A DNA stretch of 64,000 bases from JAAZLS01 sp964585925 (GCA_964585925.1 CAZPFS010000003.1:20086-84085); one strand, 5' to 3'. Counted from the stretch's first letter, positions 8,873 through 18,247 are shown. Program-made: numbers and translations. Notes: a model not told the origin generated them from the sequence alone.

Positions 8873-9415
8873 TTAGGCCAGCGAAATTATTTTCCCGGTG
8901 ACCAGCGAATTTTTCAAGGTTAGCAGACCGCAGGAAGGCTTTGAACCCCACCGGGGATCTACCGGTGATCCGGGGTTGAACATCAACACTCCCCCCTGAT
9001 CCTGATTGCAGGGGCGATGGGTATGCCCAAATATGATTACTCTGGGTTCGTATGCGGAAAAGGCGGCCCGGGCTTTCTGCATAATGGCCGCTCGGTTGCC
9101 GTCGCCATGGAGCAGGCCGATCAATATCCCGCCCGCCCGGATCAGCTTGCGGCGCCCCAATTTCCACAGGTGACCGTGATCCATGTTGCCGGCCACCGCT
9201 TCCACCGGGGCCAGGGAAGCCAGCTCCACCAGGACGCTTTCTTCCACCAGATCCCCGGCATGTAAAATAAGATCCACCCCGTCAAAAATATTGTACAGCT
9301 CCGGGGGGAGAAAGCGCGCCCGTGAGGGGATATGGGTATCGGAAACCACCCCGATCCGGAAAACCTGAGCGGCAGGTACAGTATCGATATTGATCAATGC
9401 CGGCTCCGTGTTCAT
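8873..9415 (-). CDS. Metallophosphoesterase, YfcE/MJ0936-type phosphodiesterase
   Basis: A 180-aa calcineurin-like phosphoesterase. All family metal-binding motifs are visible: SDTHIP near residue 26, HAGDLVEE near 53, AGNMDH near 75, LLHGDGN near 100 and GHTHRPCNQ near 130, followed by NPGSPVDPR. Relatives hydrolyse phosphodiesters such as bis-pNPP in vitro, and the physiological substrate is generally unknown. An AAGGGAG site precedes the ATG. It is divergent from the chromate-transporter pair. Confidence 0.9.
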   Translation of the reverse strand: MNTEPALINIDTVPAAQVFRIGVVSDTHIPSRARFLPPELYNIFDGVDLILHAGDLVEESVLVELASLAPVEAVAGNMDHGHLWKLGRRKLIRAGGILIGLLHGDGNRAAIMQKARAAFSAYEPRVIIFGHTHRPCNQDQGGVLMFNPGSPVDPRWGSKPSCGLLTLKNSLVTGKIISLA

Positions 9416-9596
9416 GATTGCCCGGTCTCCCTTCGGCCGTTTCGCACAATGTGTCCCTCAAAGATCCTCCCTAACCCGGCGCCTGCATCCTGCAGGGGCG
9501 CCCGTATCAGAAGGTCGGCATATAAAACCTCCCCAAATCGGCTCAATTGTACTATACTATAAACAATATCAAAACTACAAAAAAAGAAGGCATGAC

Positions 9597-10208
9597 TTGA
9601 AAAAGAATTGCGTAACCCCTGTTGAAAACGGATCTGCCAACAACACAGGCAGATCACTGTCAAAAATTCTGTTTATTTTTCTAAAGATCGGCTTTTTTAC
9701 TTTTGGGGGAGGTTACGCCATTTTACCCATGATCCAGCTGGAAATAGTCGACCGCCAGGGGTGGGTAGATTCGGAAACTTTCCTGGACATTCTGGTAATA
9801 AGCCAAAGCTTGCCTGGTCCCCTGGCCTTGAGCAGTTCCTTCCTGGTTGGCCGGCGGCTGCGAGGAACGGCGGGAGGTTTGATCTCTGCCTTGGGCATTG
9901 TTCTGCCCTCTTTTGCAACCATTCTTCTTCTGGCCGCTTTTTTACTGCCGGTGATCTGGGATAATGTGTTTGTGCGGGCGATCTTTTACGGCCTGCGACC
10001 GGCAGTGGTCGCTCTGGTTACCGCGGCAGCCTGGGAACTGGGGAAAAAATCCATCAAAGACCGCCCGAGTCTGCTTATATTTGCCCTGCTGCTGGCCATC
10101 TCCTTGATATTTCGACTGCACCCGGTACTGGTGCTGGCTCTTGGCGCCGCTTTGGGGCTGATTTGTTTCGGCAAACCAAAATTGCAGGCAAAGGAGCCAA
10201 AACCATGA
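9597..10208 (+). CDS. Chromate transporter (CHR) family protein, first half-size subunit
   Basis: About 203 aa from a TTG at 9597 with AGAAGG six bases upstream; an upstream extension of the frame lacks a ribosome site. It shows the CHR-domain motifs FLKIGFFTFGGGYAILPMI near the start, SQSLPGPLALSSS, and six or so hydrophobic segments. Short-chain CHR proteins work as pairs, and the next gene overlaps by 4 nt. The true substrate in anaerobes is uncertain; the family is known for chromate or sulfate export. Confidence 0.88.
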   Translation: MKKNCVTPVENGSANNTGRSLSKILFIFLKIGFFTFGGGYAILPMIQLEIVDRQGWVDSETFLDILVISQSLPGPLALSSSFLVGRRLRGTAGGLISALGIVLPSFATILLLAAFLLPVIWDNVFVRAIFYGLRPAVVALVTAAAWELGKKSIKDRPSLLIFALLLAISLIFRLHPVLVLALGAALGLICFGKPKLQAKEPKP

Positions 10209-10744
10209 GTATGGCCTTACTGGCAAATCTGTTCTGGTCTTACTTCAAGATAGGTCTGTTCAGCTTTGGGGGGGGTTATGCCATGATCCCCCTGATGGAA
10301 TCAGAGATCATAGCCCGTCACGGCTGGCTGACGGCATCGGAATTCATTGACATCATCGCCATTGCAGAAACCACCCCGGGTCCCATCGCCGTAAACTCGG
10401 CCACCTATGTGGGCTTTCGGCTGGCTGGAATTACCGGTTCCGCCGTGGCCACCATCGGGGTTGTGTCCCCTTCACTGATCATTCTCCTGGCGCTGGGTTC
10501 CTTCCTGATGAATACCACAAGGCTGAAAACGCCCCCCGTGGACAGTGCTATGCGGGGGCTGCGCCCGGCGGTGATCGTTCTTATTTTGCTGGCGGTGATC
10601 TCCCTAGGCGAGGCCGGCCTGGTGGACCGGGCTACCATTGCTATCGCCTCCGCCCTGTTCCTCAGCAGCATCATCTTCAAAATCAATCCATTCATTCTGA
10701 TCGCGGCGGGAGCGGTGCTGGGACTTATTTTTTATCCGTACTGA
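10205..10744 (+). CDS. Chromate transporter (CHR) family protein, second half-size subunit
   Basis: 179 aa starting at the ATG at 10205, which overlaps the previous stop in an ATGA junction and has AAGGAG upstream. It carries the matching motifs YFKIGLFSFGGGYAMIPLM and AETTPGPIAVNSATYVGF. With the preceding gene it forms a typical two-subunit CHR transporter in the membrane. Its 3' end overlaps the convergent gene at 10725 by 20 bp. Confidence 0.88.
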   Translation: MSMALLANLFWSYFKIGLFSFGGGYAMIPLMESEIIARHGWLTASEFIDIIAIAETTPGPIAVNSATYVGFRLAGITGSAVATIGVVSPSLIILLALGSFLMNTTRLKTPPVDSAMRGLRPAVIVLILLAVISLGEAGLVDRATIAIASALFLSSIIFKINPFILIAAGAVLGLIFYPY

Positions 10745-11351
10745 GCTCCCCCTCGGGAGGAGAAAAACCGGAAGTTTCACGGATAATGGCTTTGATCAAC
10801 CCTTCAATCATTTTCCACCAGGGCGGCGACAACCACACCGGCAGCAGTGATCCGGGACCGGATGATTCATGATCCCGCCGGTAATAATCCAGGGCAATTC
10901 CGCCCAGCCTGATTTTTTTCCGGACCGTCGGACAGGTATACAGGCAGGAAAGGGTGTGCTCCCCCACAAGTGAAATCAAACACCGTTTCGGGCAATCGGC
11001 GTCAGGGCAAACGGTTTTTACTGCCGGCACATTGATATAACCGTAACAACCGTCATTTTTCCCCACCGGCAGCCTAATTTTCAGCGAAACCAACACCAGG
11101 TTGGGGGAAAAAGGCAGGGGCACACCCTGGCGACAGCCGAGGTAACGGCCGTAATTTTGGCGGATAGCCTGCAGATCGGCGCTGTACAGCCGGGCCAGGC
11201 GACGCAAATTCCATTTAACCGTCCGCCGGTCGGAAATAATCTCTCCGCCGGTAGTATAGATGAGCGTGCTGTTTCCTCCCTGGCGATCGTAACAGGGGAT
11301 CAGCGCCGCCAACCGATCTTTGACTTTTTCCATGGCCAACTCCTGTTTCAT
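10725..11351 (-). CDS. Uncharacterised protein, possibly ComK-like
   Basis: A 208-aa soluble protein. Its layout slightly recalls the competence regulator ComK: an N-terminal LIPCYDRQGGNSTLIYTTGG, then a basic stretch RRTVKWNLRRLARLY, then GRYLGCRQGVPLPFSPN. I am not certain of the family. A Cys-rich middle (CPDADCPKRCLI, and CLYTCP further on) could bind a metal. It is monocistronic and convergent with the chromate transporter. The ATG at 11351 is one of two possible starts; the other is Met7. Confidence 0.45.
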   Translation of the reverse strand: MKQELAMEKVKDRLAALIPCYDRQGGNSTLIYTTGGEIISDRRTVKWNLRRLARLYSADLQAIRQNYGRYLGCRQGVPLPFSPNLVLVSLKIRLPVGKNDGCYGYINVPAVKTVCPDADCPKRCLISLVGEHTLSCLYTCPTVRKKIRLGGIALDYYRRDHESSGPGSLLPVWLSPPWWKMIEGLIKAIIRETSGFSPPEGELSTDKK

Positions 11352-11487
11352 ATCCCGCGACGCAGGATTTGGATTAAGGTAAAAGAAAAGCAGCGAGCCT
11401 TTTCATCTGCTGATAAAAAAAGACGCTACCGATGATCGCGCCCTATCAAGGTATTACAGTATATTATATTTATCGGCTGCTGTAAGG

Positions 11488-12438
11488 TTACTGCCCTTCC
11501 GCGTAAAGAGCGATCAAATCGCGGATCTGTTCCCCAATCCCTTCCTGCAAAGTAACCCGGGGGATGAAACCCAAATCTTCCCTGGCCCGGGAGGTGTCGG
11601 CATAGGTATGGGGCGGATCCCCGGCCTGCGTCGGGAGATGGTTCACTTTGATCGGCTTGCCGGCCAGCCGGCCTATTTCAGCTATAACCTCATTGACGGA
11701 AATTCTGGTGCCGCCTCCGATATTATAAACATTTCCCACCGCCCCCTCCTTGCAGGAGGCGGCCAGGTTGGCCTCCACTATATCGTCTACATAGGTGAAA
11801 TCGCGGGTCTGCTCCCCGGTGCCGAATATCTGCAGCTCCTGCCGTCTGCAGGCGGCACGAATAAAGCGATGAAAAGCCATATCCGGCCTTTGTCCGGGAC
11901 CATAAACCGTGAAATAGCGCAGGGAAACCGCGGGAACCCTGAAATTGCGGTAATAAAGAGTACACAGGTGTTCCGCCGCCAGTTTGGAAACCCCGTACGG
12001 GGAGACCGGTCGGGGCAGGCTTGTTTCTTTCATGGGCAAGGAATCTGCTTCGCCGTACACCGAAGATGAAGAGGCAAATACAAACCGCTTCAGGTCGTGT
12101 TTCCGGGCCGCCTCCAGCAGACCCTGGGTAACCAGAATATTGTTGCGGGTATATATGGAAAATTCATGCCCCCAGCTGGCCCGAACTCCGGGTTGAGCAG
12201 CCTGGTGAAATACCAGATCAACATCCTCCAAAAGCCGATCGGGAGAATCCAGCAGATCCTGTTCCAACAGGGTAAAACCGGGATGTTCCCTCAGAGAACG
12301 AATATTTCTTTCTTTTATCCAGCGGGGATAATAGCCGGTAAAACAGTCCACCCCCCGCACCCGGTGCCCCTCCGCGAGCAGGCGACGGGCCAGGTGAGAG
12401 CCGATAAAACCGGCGGCCCCTGTAACCAGAGATAACAA
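11488..12438 (-). CDS. NAD-dependent nucleotide-sugar epimerase/dehydratase (extended SDR)
   Basis: A 316-aa extended short-chain dehydrogenase. It has the N-terminal GAAGFIGSHLARRL Rossmann motif, FASSSSVYGE near residue 125 and the catalytic YGVSKLAAE near 150. The sequence VDDIVEANLAA and the SLRYFTVYGPGQRPDMAF block resemble UDP-glucose or UDP-glucuronate 4-epimerases. The substrate cannot be fixed from sequence alone. The start is TTG at 12438 after AGGGTGG. It lies 40 bp downstream of pyrF on the same strand. Confidence 0.88.
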   Translation of the reverse strand: MLSLVTGAAGFIGSHLARRLLAEGHRVRGVDCFTGYYPRWIKERNIRSLREHPGFTLLEQDLLDSPDRLLEDVDLVFHQAAQPGVRASWGHEFSIYTRNNILVTQGLLEAARKHDLKRFVFASSSSVYGEADSLPMKETSLPRPVSPYGVSKLAAEHLCTLYYRNFRVPAVSLRYFTVYGPGQRPDMAFHRFIRAACRRQELQIFGTGEQTRDFTYVDDIVEANLAASCKEGAVGNVYNIGGGTRISVNEVIAEIGRLAGKPIKVNHLPTQAGDPPHTYADTSRAREDLGFIPRVTLQEGIGEQIRDLIALYAEGQ

Positions 12439-12478
12439 ATTGCACCACCCTTTCTGCAGGCCGGTCTGGCCCGGCAGT

Positions 12479-13171
12479 TCATTGGCCTTCCATTTCCCCT
12501 ATTATGTCTTGTACTGCAGCCTTGGGATCCTGCGCCCTGATTATGGGCTGGCCGATAACCAGATAATCTGCCCCTCCCTGCAGCGCCTCTCTGGGGGTGG
12601 AGGCCCGTTTATGCCCGCCGATCTGCCATCCCGCAGGGCGTATTCCGGGGGTTACCACCAGCAATTGATCCCCAAATCTGTTTTTTAACCCTTGAGCCTC
12701 CAGGGGAGAGGCAATGACCCCCCCGCAACCCAGCCGCTGGGCCTGGCAGGCTCGGTAAATAACCAGCTCGTCCAGAGGACATGGATAACCCATCTCCTGA
12801 ATGTCCTCCTGATCGAGGCTGGTCAACACGGTTACCGCCAGTATTTTCAGCCCCGAGCCCCGCGCCGCCTCCGAGGCCTGTTTCAAAATTTCCCTGTTCC
12901 CATGCACGGTCAAAAAAGAGACCCCCATCAGGGCCACCTGCCGGGTTGCCTGAAAAACGGTGTTCGGCACATCATAAAACTTCAAATCCAGGAATACCCG
13001 GTTCCCCCGGGCGAGTATCCATTTGACCATTCTTTTTCCACCGGTCAGGTAGAGGAGCATCCCCACCTTGAAAAATTTTACCAAGCCATCTAATTTTTTT
13101 ACCATTTGGCATGCTTCCGCGGGATCATCCAGATCAAGGGCGCAGATTATTCTCTCTCTCAGTTCTTTCAC
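12479..13171 (-). CDS. pyrF: Orotidine 5'-phosphate decarboxylase
   Basis: 230 aa; it catalyses the last step of UMP synthesis (OMP to UMP). It shows ICALDLDDPAEA at the N terminus, KVGMLLYL near 38, the catalytic FLDLKFYDVPNTV near 60 and the phosphate-binding TPGIRP near 175 and GQPII near 205. The start is GTG at 13171. No other pyrimidine genes adjoin it, unlike the usual clustered pyr operon. Confidence 0.95.
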   Translation of the reverse strand: MKELRERIICALDLDDPAEACQMVKKLDGLVKFFKVGMLLYLTGGKRMVKWILARGNRVFLDLKFYDVPNTVFQATRQVALMGVSFLTVHGNREILKQASEAARGSGLKILAVTVLTSLDQEDIQEMGYPCPLDELVIYRACQAQRLGCGGVIASPLEAQGLKNRFGDQLLVVTPGIRPAGWQIGGHKRASTPREALQGGADYLVIGQPIIRAQDPKAAVQDIIGEMEGQ

Positions 13172-13284
13172 TTCTTCCTGAAATATTTTGATGGCCAGAC
13201 TCTGAATACCAGCCCGGTATAGAATAATATACGGTTCATTCCAGATACTATTACCGGACCCAAATTTGTCAAGGAGGTTTTACC

Positions 13285-13707
13285 ATGTCATTGATTCCCC
13301 ATGAGCCATTTAGGTACCTGGAGAGTTTCCGGCGGGATATAGATCGCTTCATCGGTGATTTCCCCCGGCTATTTCCCGATTTAAGAATTGATGTTTACGA
13401 AACAGACAAAGAAATCATCGCCTCCTGTGAAATTCCGGGGCTAAAAAGCAAAGACAATATTGATATCGAAATACAGGACCATACCCTAAATTTAAAAGGC
13501 AACCTGGATCACCGCCAGGAATTTAGGGAGGAGCAGATTTATCGGCGGGAACGGTATACCGGAAATTTTCAGCGCACCATTACCCTGCCCGCGGAGGTGG
13601 TGGCCGAAGAATCCAAGGCAGTCTACAGAAACGGCGTGCTTGAAATATCCATGCCTAAAGCCGGTTCCCAGGTCCAGCGTCAGAAAATCGATATAGATTT
13701 CCATTAA
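13285..13707 (+). CDS. Small heat-shock protein Hsp20 (alpha-crystallin family)
   Basis: A 140-aa ATP-independent holdase. The alpha-crystallin domain spans about residues 35-135. It includes ELPGL-like EIPGLKSKDNIDIEI and the C-terminal A-x-x-x-NGVL motif (KAVYRNGVLEISMPK). A strong AAGGAGG precedes the ATG. The stop overlaps the convergent LCP gene by 4 bp. Confidence 0.94.
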   Translation: MSLIPHEPFRYLESFRRDIDRFIGDFPRLFPDLRIDVYETDKEIIASCEIPGLKSKDNIDIEIQDHTLNLKGNLDHRQEFREEQIYRRERYTGNFQRTITLPAEVVAEESKAVYRNGVLEISMPKAGSQVQRQKIDIDFH

Positions 13708-14849
13708 TATGTTCGGGGCCGAACCGGGTCCTGCTCTGAAGGCAGATCCCGGGGGGGAGAAGAACGCCCGGGCTCAGTATCATTTTCCATGTTCTCAGAA
13801 GGATAGGCGGGCGCGGAAGGGGTAGTTTTTCCGGGCAATATTGTCCGGGGGCTTTCGCCAACCTGTACCCCGAACACCAGCTTGATAATCTCTACCCGGA
13901 CTTTTTCATTAATTACCAGATAGAACAGATCCTGCCCGTCCCGGGTAATGTACTGGGGATTTCCGGGAAATGTCAGGCTCTGTATATCCCCCTCGCCTAT
14001 CTCCCGTCCAAACAGAGCCAGTGCCGCCATCTGGGTACGGGTAAGATTGGTTTCCACCTGTTCAGTCAACGATCTCACAATAGCCGGCAGATCGGCCAAT
14101 TTACCGGCTTGCTTGAGCTGGTTGAAAGCCGAAATTAATATATTCTGCTGCCTTTCAATTCTTCCCAGGTCTCCATCCACTCCCCGGAAGCGAATATAAT
14201 CCATAAATTGGCTGCCGTTTAAATGCTGCCCGCCTTTATCCAGCAAAAGCTGCCCGCTGCCGGGTTCCCGGATCTGCACGCCCACCTCGTAATCAATCCC
14301 CCCCAGCCGATCAATAATTGCAGCCAGGGAATCCATGTCCACCTTGAAAAAATAGTGTACCGGCACTCCGCCCAGAAAATCCTGAACCGTACCCAGCACC
14401 GTGTTTAATCCGCTCTGATGACGGTTTCCCTCTGATCCCAGATATTCATACCCGTACATATAGGCACTGTTAATTTTGTCATATTCATCCATCCCGGTTA
14501 TCCGGACATAGCTGTCCCGGGGAATACTCAACATGGTTGTTTTTTTGGTTTTAAAATTCAGGGAGGCGATCATAATCGTGTCCGGACGATAGAGGCGATA
14601 CCGCTTGTCCCGGGAGGCTGTCCGGTCAAAACCCAACAAAAGTATGTTGATGATATCCCGGTCAAAATTGCGGGCCACCTCATGCCCCCAGTCTATCCCT
14701 TCCAGAGTGTTATCCGGTTTCAACACCCGCAGGGGATGATTTATATGATGATACAGGGTGAATCCAGCCGCAACCAGCCCAATCAAGCATATGCCCAAAA
14801 TAACAAATCTGGTGGCTTTTTTATTTAACGGGCGACAAATATCAGCCAT
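13704..14849 (-). CDS. LytR-CpsA-Psr (LCP) family wall-polymer transferase
   Basis: About 381 aa from the ATG at 14849; a TTG at 14876 is possible but lacks a Shine-Dalgarno. One N-terminal membrane segment (FVILGICLIGLVAAGFTLY) is followed by an extracellular LCP domain. That domain has NILLLGFDR, RPDTIMIASLN, SIPRDSYVRI and RLGGIDYEV, with the pyrophosphate-binding Arg/Asp residues kept (RFRGVDGDLGRIERQQ). Such enzymes attach teichoic acid or other polymers to peptidoglycan. The Pro-rich C-terminal tail is low complexity. The start overlaps the murC stop by 8 bp, so the two are likely co-translated. Confidence 0.9.
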   Translation of the reverse strand: MADICRPLNKKATRFVILGICLIGLVAAGFTLYHHINHPLRVLKPDNTLEGIDWGHEVARNFDRDIINILLLGFDRTASRDKRYRLYRPDTIMIASLNFKTKKTTMLSIPRDSYVRITGMDEYDKINSAYMYGYEYLGSEGNRHQSGLNTVLGTVQDFLGGVPVHYFFKVDMDSLAAIIDRLGGIDYEVGVQIREPGSGQLLLDKGGQHLNGSQFMDYIRFRGVDGDLGRIERQQNILISAFNQLKQAGKLADLPAIVRSLTEQVETNLTRTQMAALALFGREIGEGDIQSLTFPGNPQYITRDGQDLFYLVINEKVRVEIIKLVFGVQVGESPRTILPGKTTPSAPAYPSENMENDTEPGRSSPPRDLPSEQDPVRPRTY

Positions 14850-16239
14850 TAGGGTTGACCACTCCTTTTCCCCCAAGTCGTTTGTAAAGATTCCCCGCCA
14901 GCTGGTTTATATCACCGGCGCCCATAACCAGAATATTGTCGCCGGGACGTGCCAGTCGCACCGCCAGTTCCTCCAGTTCATCAAAATTGTCACGGGCATA
15001 CACCGGGCTTGTCCGGGACCGGCTGAGCAGCCGGGCCAGCTTTTCTGAACTGACCCCCGCGATCGGTTTTTCTCCGGCCGCATAAATCCGGTGAAGCAAT
15101 ACCAGATCCGCCTCCTGGAAAGCACGGGCGAACTCCTCCATAAAGTAAGCGGTACGGGTATAGCGATGGGGCTGGAATATGCAAAAAACCCGTTCCGCGT
15201 TGGTCCGGGCAGCCTGAATAGTGGCCCGGACCTCTGTGGGATGGTGGGCATAATCGCTGATAATCGTAATTCCGTTCACCTGGCCCACTATTTCAAACCG
15301 GCGGCCGGCGCCGCTGAATTGAACCAACGAGCGGGCACAGCCGTTTAAATCCAATCCCAAACAGTCGGCTACTGCAAACGCTCCCAGGGCATTGCTGATA
15401 TTGTGCCGACCGGGAATGTTCATTTTTACGACTGCCACCGGCTTTTGTTTTTTGTATAAAGTAAAACAGGAACCGCGGCCGCCTGGGGAAATTTCCCCGG
15501 CATACAGATCGGCCTCCCGGTTGTCAAGGGCAAAGGTAACGGGTTCGGGTTTGATCCCCCCGGCAATCAATTTACGCAGTCTGGGATCATCTGCGCACAG
15601 CACCGCCCATCTTTCGGCATTGTTGATAAAAGTCCGGTATGCCTCCAGAAGGCGGTTGAAATCACCGCCGTAATTTTCAAGATGATCGGGTTCAATGCTC
15701 GTGACCAGTGAAATTTGGGGGCGGTATAGCAAAAAAGAGTGATCGCTTTCACAGGCTTCCGCCACCAGGTAAGGTCCCTTGCCCAAGCGGGCATTTCCCT
15801 GGAAGGTGGAGATGATACCGCCCACAATGGCCGTCGGATCAAGTCCGGCCTTTTCCAGCATCAAAGACAGCAGAGCGGCGGTAGTTGTTTTGCCGTGGGT
15901 TCCGGCTACGGCAATACTTGAGCGATCCTCCATCAGCGCTGCCAGCAGACGCGATCGGTGCCAGAGGGGGATTCCCCGCTGGCGGGCTTCCAACATTTCC
16001 GGGTTATCTTCCGGGATGGCCGTGGAATATACCACCAACTGGCAGTTGTCAATATTCCCGGGGTGGTGGCCGTAACAAATTTCAATCCCCTGGCGGGAAA
16101 GATGCCTGGTGATCTCGGATTCTTTTAGATCGGCACCGGAAACCTGCAGGCCCATATTCCGTAAAACCTGGGCCAGGGCGCTCATGCCATAACCGCCGAT
16201 ACCGATAAAATACACATGCCCTATCGATCGCGGTAACAT
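14842..16239 (-). CDS. murC: UDP-N-acetylmuramate--L-alanine ligase
   Basis: 465 aa; it adds L-Ala to UDP-MurNAc in cytosolic peptidoglycan precursor synthesis. The N-terminal Rossmann motif is FIGIGGYGMSALA, the ATP loop GTHGKTTT is at 113-120, and EACESDHSFL and ISDYAHHPTEV mark the central and C-terminal domains. It sits outside a dcw cluster, paired with an LCP gene and about 310 bp downstream of tsaD. Confidence 0.96.
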   Translation of the reverse strand: MLPRSIGHVYFIGIGGYGMSALAQVLRNMGLQVSGADLKESEITRHLSRQGIEICYGHHPGNIDNCQLVVYSTAIPEDNPEMLEARQRGIPLWHRSRLLAALMEDRSSIAVAGTHGKTTTAALLSLMLEKAGLDPTAIVGGIISTFQGNARLGKGPYLVAEACESDHSFLLYRPQISLVTSIEPDHLENYGGDFNRLLEAYRTFINNAERWAVLCADDPRLRKLIAGGIKPEPVTFALDNREADLYAGEISPGGRGSCFTLYKKQKPVAVVKMNIPGRHNISNALGAFAVADCLGLDLNGCARSLVQFSGAGRRFEIVGQVNGITIISDYAHHPTEVRATIQAARTNAERVFCIFQPHRYTRTAYFMEEFARAFQEADLVLLHRIYAAGEKPIAGVSSEKLARLLSRSRTSPVYARDNFDELEELAVRLARPGDNILVMGAGDINQLAGNLYKRLGGKGVVNPNG

Positions 16240-16550
16240 TCAAACCTCCCGGAGGATAAAACCAGCATACCCTATTTTATGCTTTCATCTTACAGCCTGC
16301 TGCCAATTAATTATAACAGAAGGCGCCCGGTTGCTCAATTGGGCCGCTTTGGCAAAAATATTTTTATGTCTACTGTTATCCGGTTATAAAGCAGCGGGTA
16401 CAGGCATATATTGGTTAGATGATCTAAATTCCGGTAAAAGTAATCCACATTATCCACAGAGTTATCCCCATTAAAACCATTATGCGATCGTTCTGTACCA
16501 GCTTCCTCACAATATCCACATCAGGTTGACATAAGTTTGTGAAATTTTAT
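16240..16550. other. Gene-free spacer between tsaD and murC
   Basis: No coding frame with a ribosome site was seen in this 311-bp interval. Its upstream part is AT-rich and must hold the murC promoter. The tsaD-proximal half (16441-16520) contains a cluster of DnaA-box-like sequences, listed separately. Confidence 0.6.
16441..16520 (+). promoter_or_regulatory. Cluster of DnaA-box-like 9-mers
   Basis: A perfect consensus box TTATCCACA lies at 16450-16458. One-mismatch copies are TAATCCACA (16441-16449), TTATCCCCA (16462-16470) and ATATCCACA (16512-16520). All four are in the same orientation within 80 bp. This could be a DnaA-titrating or DnaA-regulated site upstream of murC, or chance in an AT-rich spacer. 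Confidence 0.55.
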
Positions 16551-17561
16551 CTACAGCTCCAGGAAAGGAACCGCATTGAGGGTAAGGGGCGCAAATTTTT
16601 GAACCAGGAATTCAGGATAAGCCGCCGAGGCCACCATGGCCGCATTATCGGTACACAGCTCGGGGGGGGGACAATGGAGGGCAATCCCGTCTAATTCCAT
16701 CTCCAATCGCCTCCGCAACTCCCGGCGAAGACAGGAATTTGCCGCCACCCCGCCTCCCAGCAGCACCGTAACCGCCCCTTTTTCCCGGGCCGCCAGAACT
16801 GTTTTTTCAACCAGAACCTCTACCACCGCCGCCTGAAAAGATGCCGCCAGATCCGGCTTGTTTACCGGTTCCTGCCTTTGCTTCTGATGGTGAATATAAT
16901 TTATTACCGCCGATTTGAGACCGCTGAAACTGAAATCAAACCGTCTTTCCTCCCCCAGATAGGCCCGGGGAAACCCGACGGCGTTAGGATTTCCCTTGAC
17001 AGCCAGGGCATCGATCGCCGGCCCTCCCGGATAGCCCAGCCCCAACACCCGGGCCACCTTATCAAAGGCCTCTCCGGCCGCATCGTCCTTGGTCTGCCCG
17101 AGCAGGGCAATATTTCCCGCCTGCGGGATCGATACCAAAGAGGTATGTCCTCCCGATACCAGCAACCCCACCGCGGGTAATTCAATATCGGCTCCGGTGA
17201 GCATATTGGAGTACAGATGGGCTTCGAGATGATTAATGGCAATAAGCGGCCGCCGCAACATATAAGACAAAGCCTTGGCCGTGGATACGCCTACCAGCAG
17301 CGCTCCCACGAGCCCGGGTCCGTAAGAGACCGCAATGGCATCGAGTTGTGACCCGAAAATTCCCGCTTCCTGCAGGGATTGCTCGATCAGGGGATTGATC
17401 AGCTCCAAGTGACAGCGGGAGGCAATTTCCGGCACGACCCCTCCAAACCTGGCATGGATTTCCACCTGGGAAGAAACCACATTGCTCAATATCCGGCGCC
17501 CGTTTTCCACCACGGCCACCGCCGTTTCATCGCAGGAGGTCTCCAGGCCCAAAATCAACAC
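16551..17561 (-). CDS. tsaD: tRNA N6-adenosine threonylcarbamoyltransferase
   Basis: 336 aa from a GTG at 17561 with an AGAGGGA site; the frame runs 74 codons further upstream, but that extension has no family similarity. TsaD transfers threonylcarbamoyl to A37 of ANN-decoding tRNAs, forming t6A. It begins LILGLETSCDETAVAV, has metal-binding INHLEAHLYSN, and carries the ASKH-fold motifs LLVSGGHTSLV and LLGGGVAANSCLRREL. It is the last gene of tsaE-tsaB-rimI-tsaD. About 230 bp separate it from rimI. Confidence 0.95.
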   Translation of the reverse strand: MLILGLETSCDETAVAVVENGRRILSNVVSSQVEIHARFGGVVPEIASRCHLELINPLIEQSLQEAGIFGSQLDAIAVSYGPGLVGALLVGVSTAKALSYMLRRPLIAINHLEAHLYSNMLTGADIELPAVGLLVSGGHTSLVSIPQAGNIALLGQTKDDAAGEAFDKVARVLGLGYPGGPAIDALAVKGNPNAVGFPRAYLGEERRFDFSFSGLKSAVINYIHHQKQRQEPVNKPDLAASFQAAVVEVLVEKTVLAAREKGAVTVLLGGGVAANSCLRRELRRRLEMELDGIALHCPPPELCTDNAAMVASAAYPEFLVQKFAPLTLNAVPFLEL

Positions 17562-17788
17562 CCGTCTTCCCTCTTCATGGTCCCGCCGGGGGAGTATTTC
17601 ATTTTCTTTTTCCAAATCCCGCCGGGATGTGGTTCCGGCCCCCCCGAAATTATCAAGTGGCGGAATACCGCCCTCGCCAAGGCCCGCACCCGCCCGCCGG
17701 CAGAAACCATATTCATCCTGACCCATGCCTGTTTTACCCTCCCCATCGGGCGCCCACAACCGTTGCCATAAGCAGTTCCACAATCCTT

Positions 17789-18247
17789 CTACAGCTCATC
17801 TTTGGTCATAAGCAGCGCATCTTCGTCGAAATAATATTTTTTACGCACCCCTTTTACCACAAAGCCATATTTCTCGTAGAGGTGGCGAGCCACCGAGTTG
17901 CTGGGACGCACCTCCAGGGTCATCCGACCGGCTCCCGCCCGGCGGGCTTTGTCCATGAGCTCCAACAGTAAAGCAGTGGCGATCCCCTGGCCGCGAAAGT
18001 TCCTGTCCACCGCCAGTGTGGTCAGATGTGACTCGTCCATAATTACCCATATACCGCCATATCCCACTACCTGTCCCTCCAGGCGGGCTACCCGGTACAC
18101 TGCCAGGCGGTTTTTGTGGAGTTCGGATTCAAACGACTGGCGCGACCAGGAATGGGTGAAAGAAAATTTTTCAATCAGCATTACCCGATCCAGATCCTGT
18201 TCTTCCATCGGGTCAATGGTTAATATATCACCGCGTTTAAGCTCCAA
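17789..18247 (-). CDS. rimI: Ribosomal-protein-alanine N-acetyltransferase RimI-like (GNAT)
   Basis: About 152 aa from a TTG at 18247 preceded by AGGGGG; a GTG at 18274 is the alternative. The GNAT fold is clear: the acetyl-CoA loop RNFRGQGIATALL near residue 90, NSVARHLYEKYGF near 120 and an N-terminal MEEQDLDRVMLIE helix. RimI acetylates the N terminus of ribosomal protein S18 in E. coli. Its place between tsaB and tsaD is the usual Firmicute arrangement. Confidence 0.92.
   Translation of the reverse strand: MELKRGDILTIDPMEEQDLDRVMLIEKFSFTHSWSRQSFESELHKNRLAVYRVARLEGQVVGYGGIWVIMDESHLTTLAVDRNFRGQGIATALLLELMDKARRAGAGRMTLEVRPSNSVARHLYEKYGFVVKGVRKKYYFDEDALLMTKDEL

Noticed and set aside
17562..17783. 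N-terminal extension of TsaD
   Set aside because: The extra 74 codons have no family similarity, and a GTG with a good ribosome site sits exactly at the conserved start.
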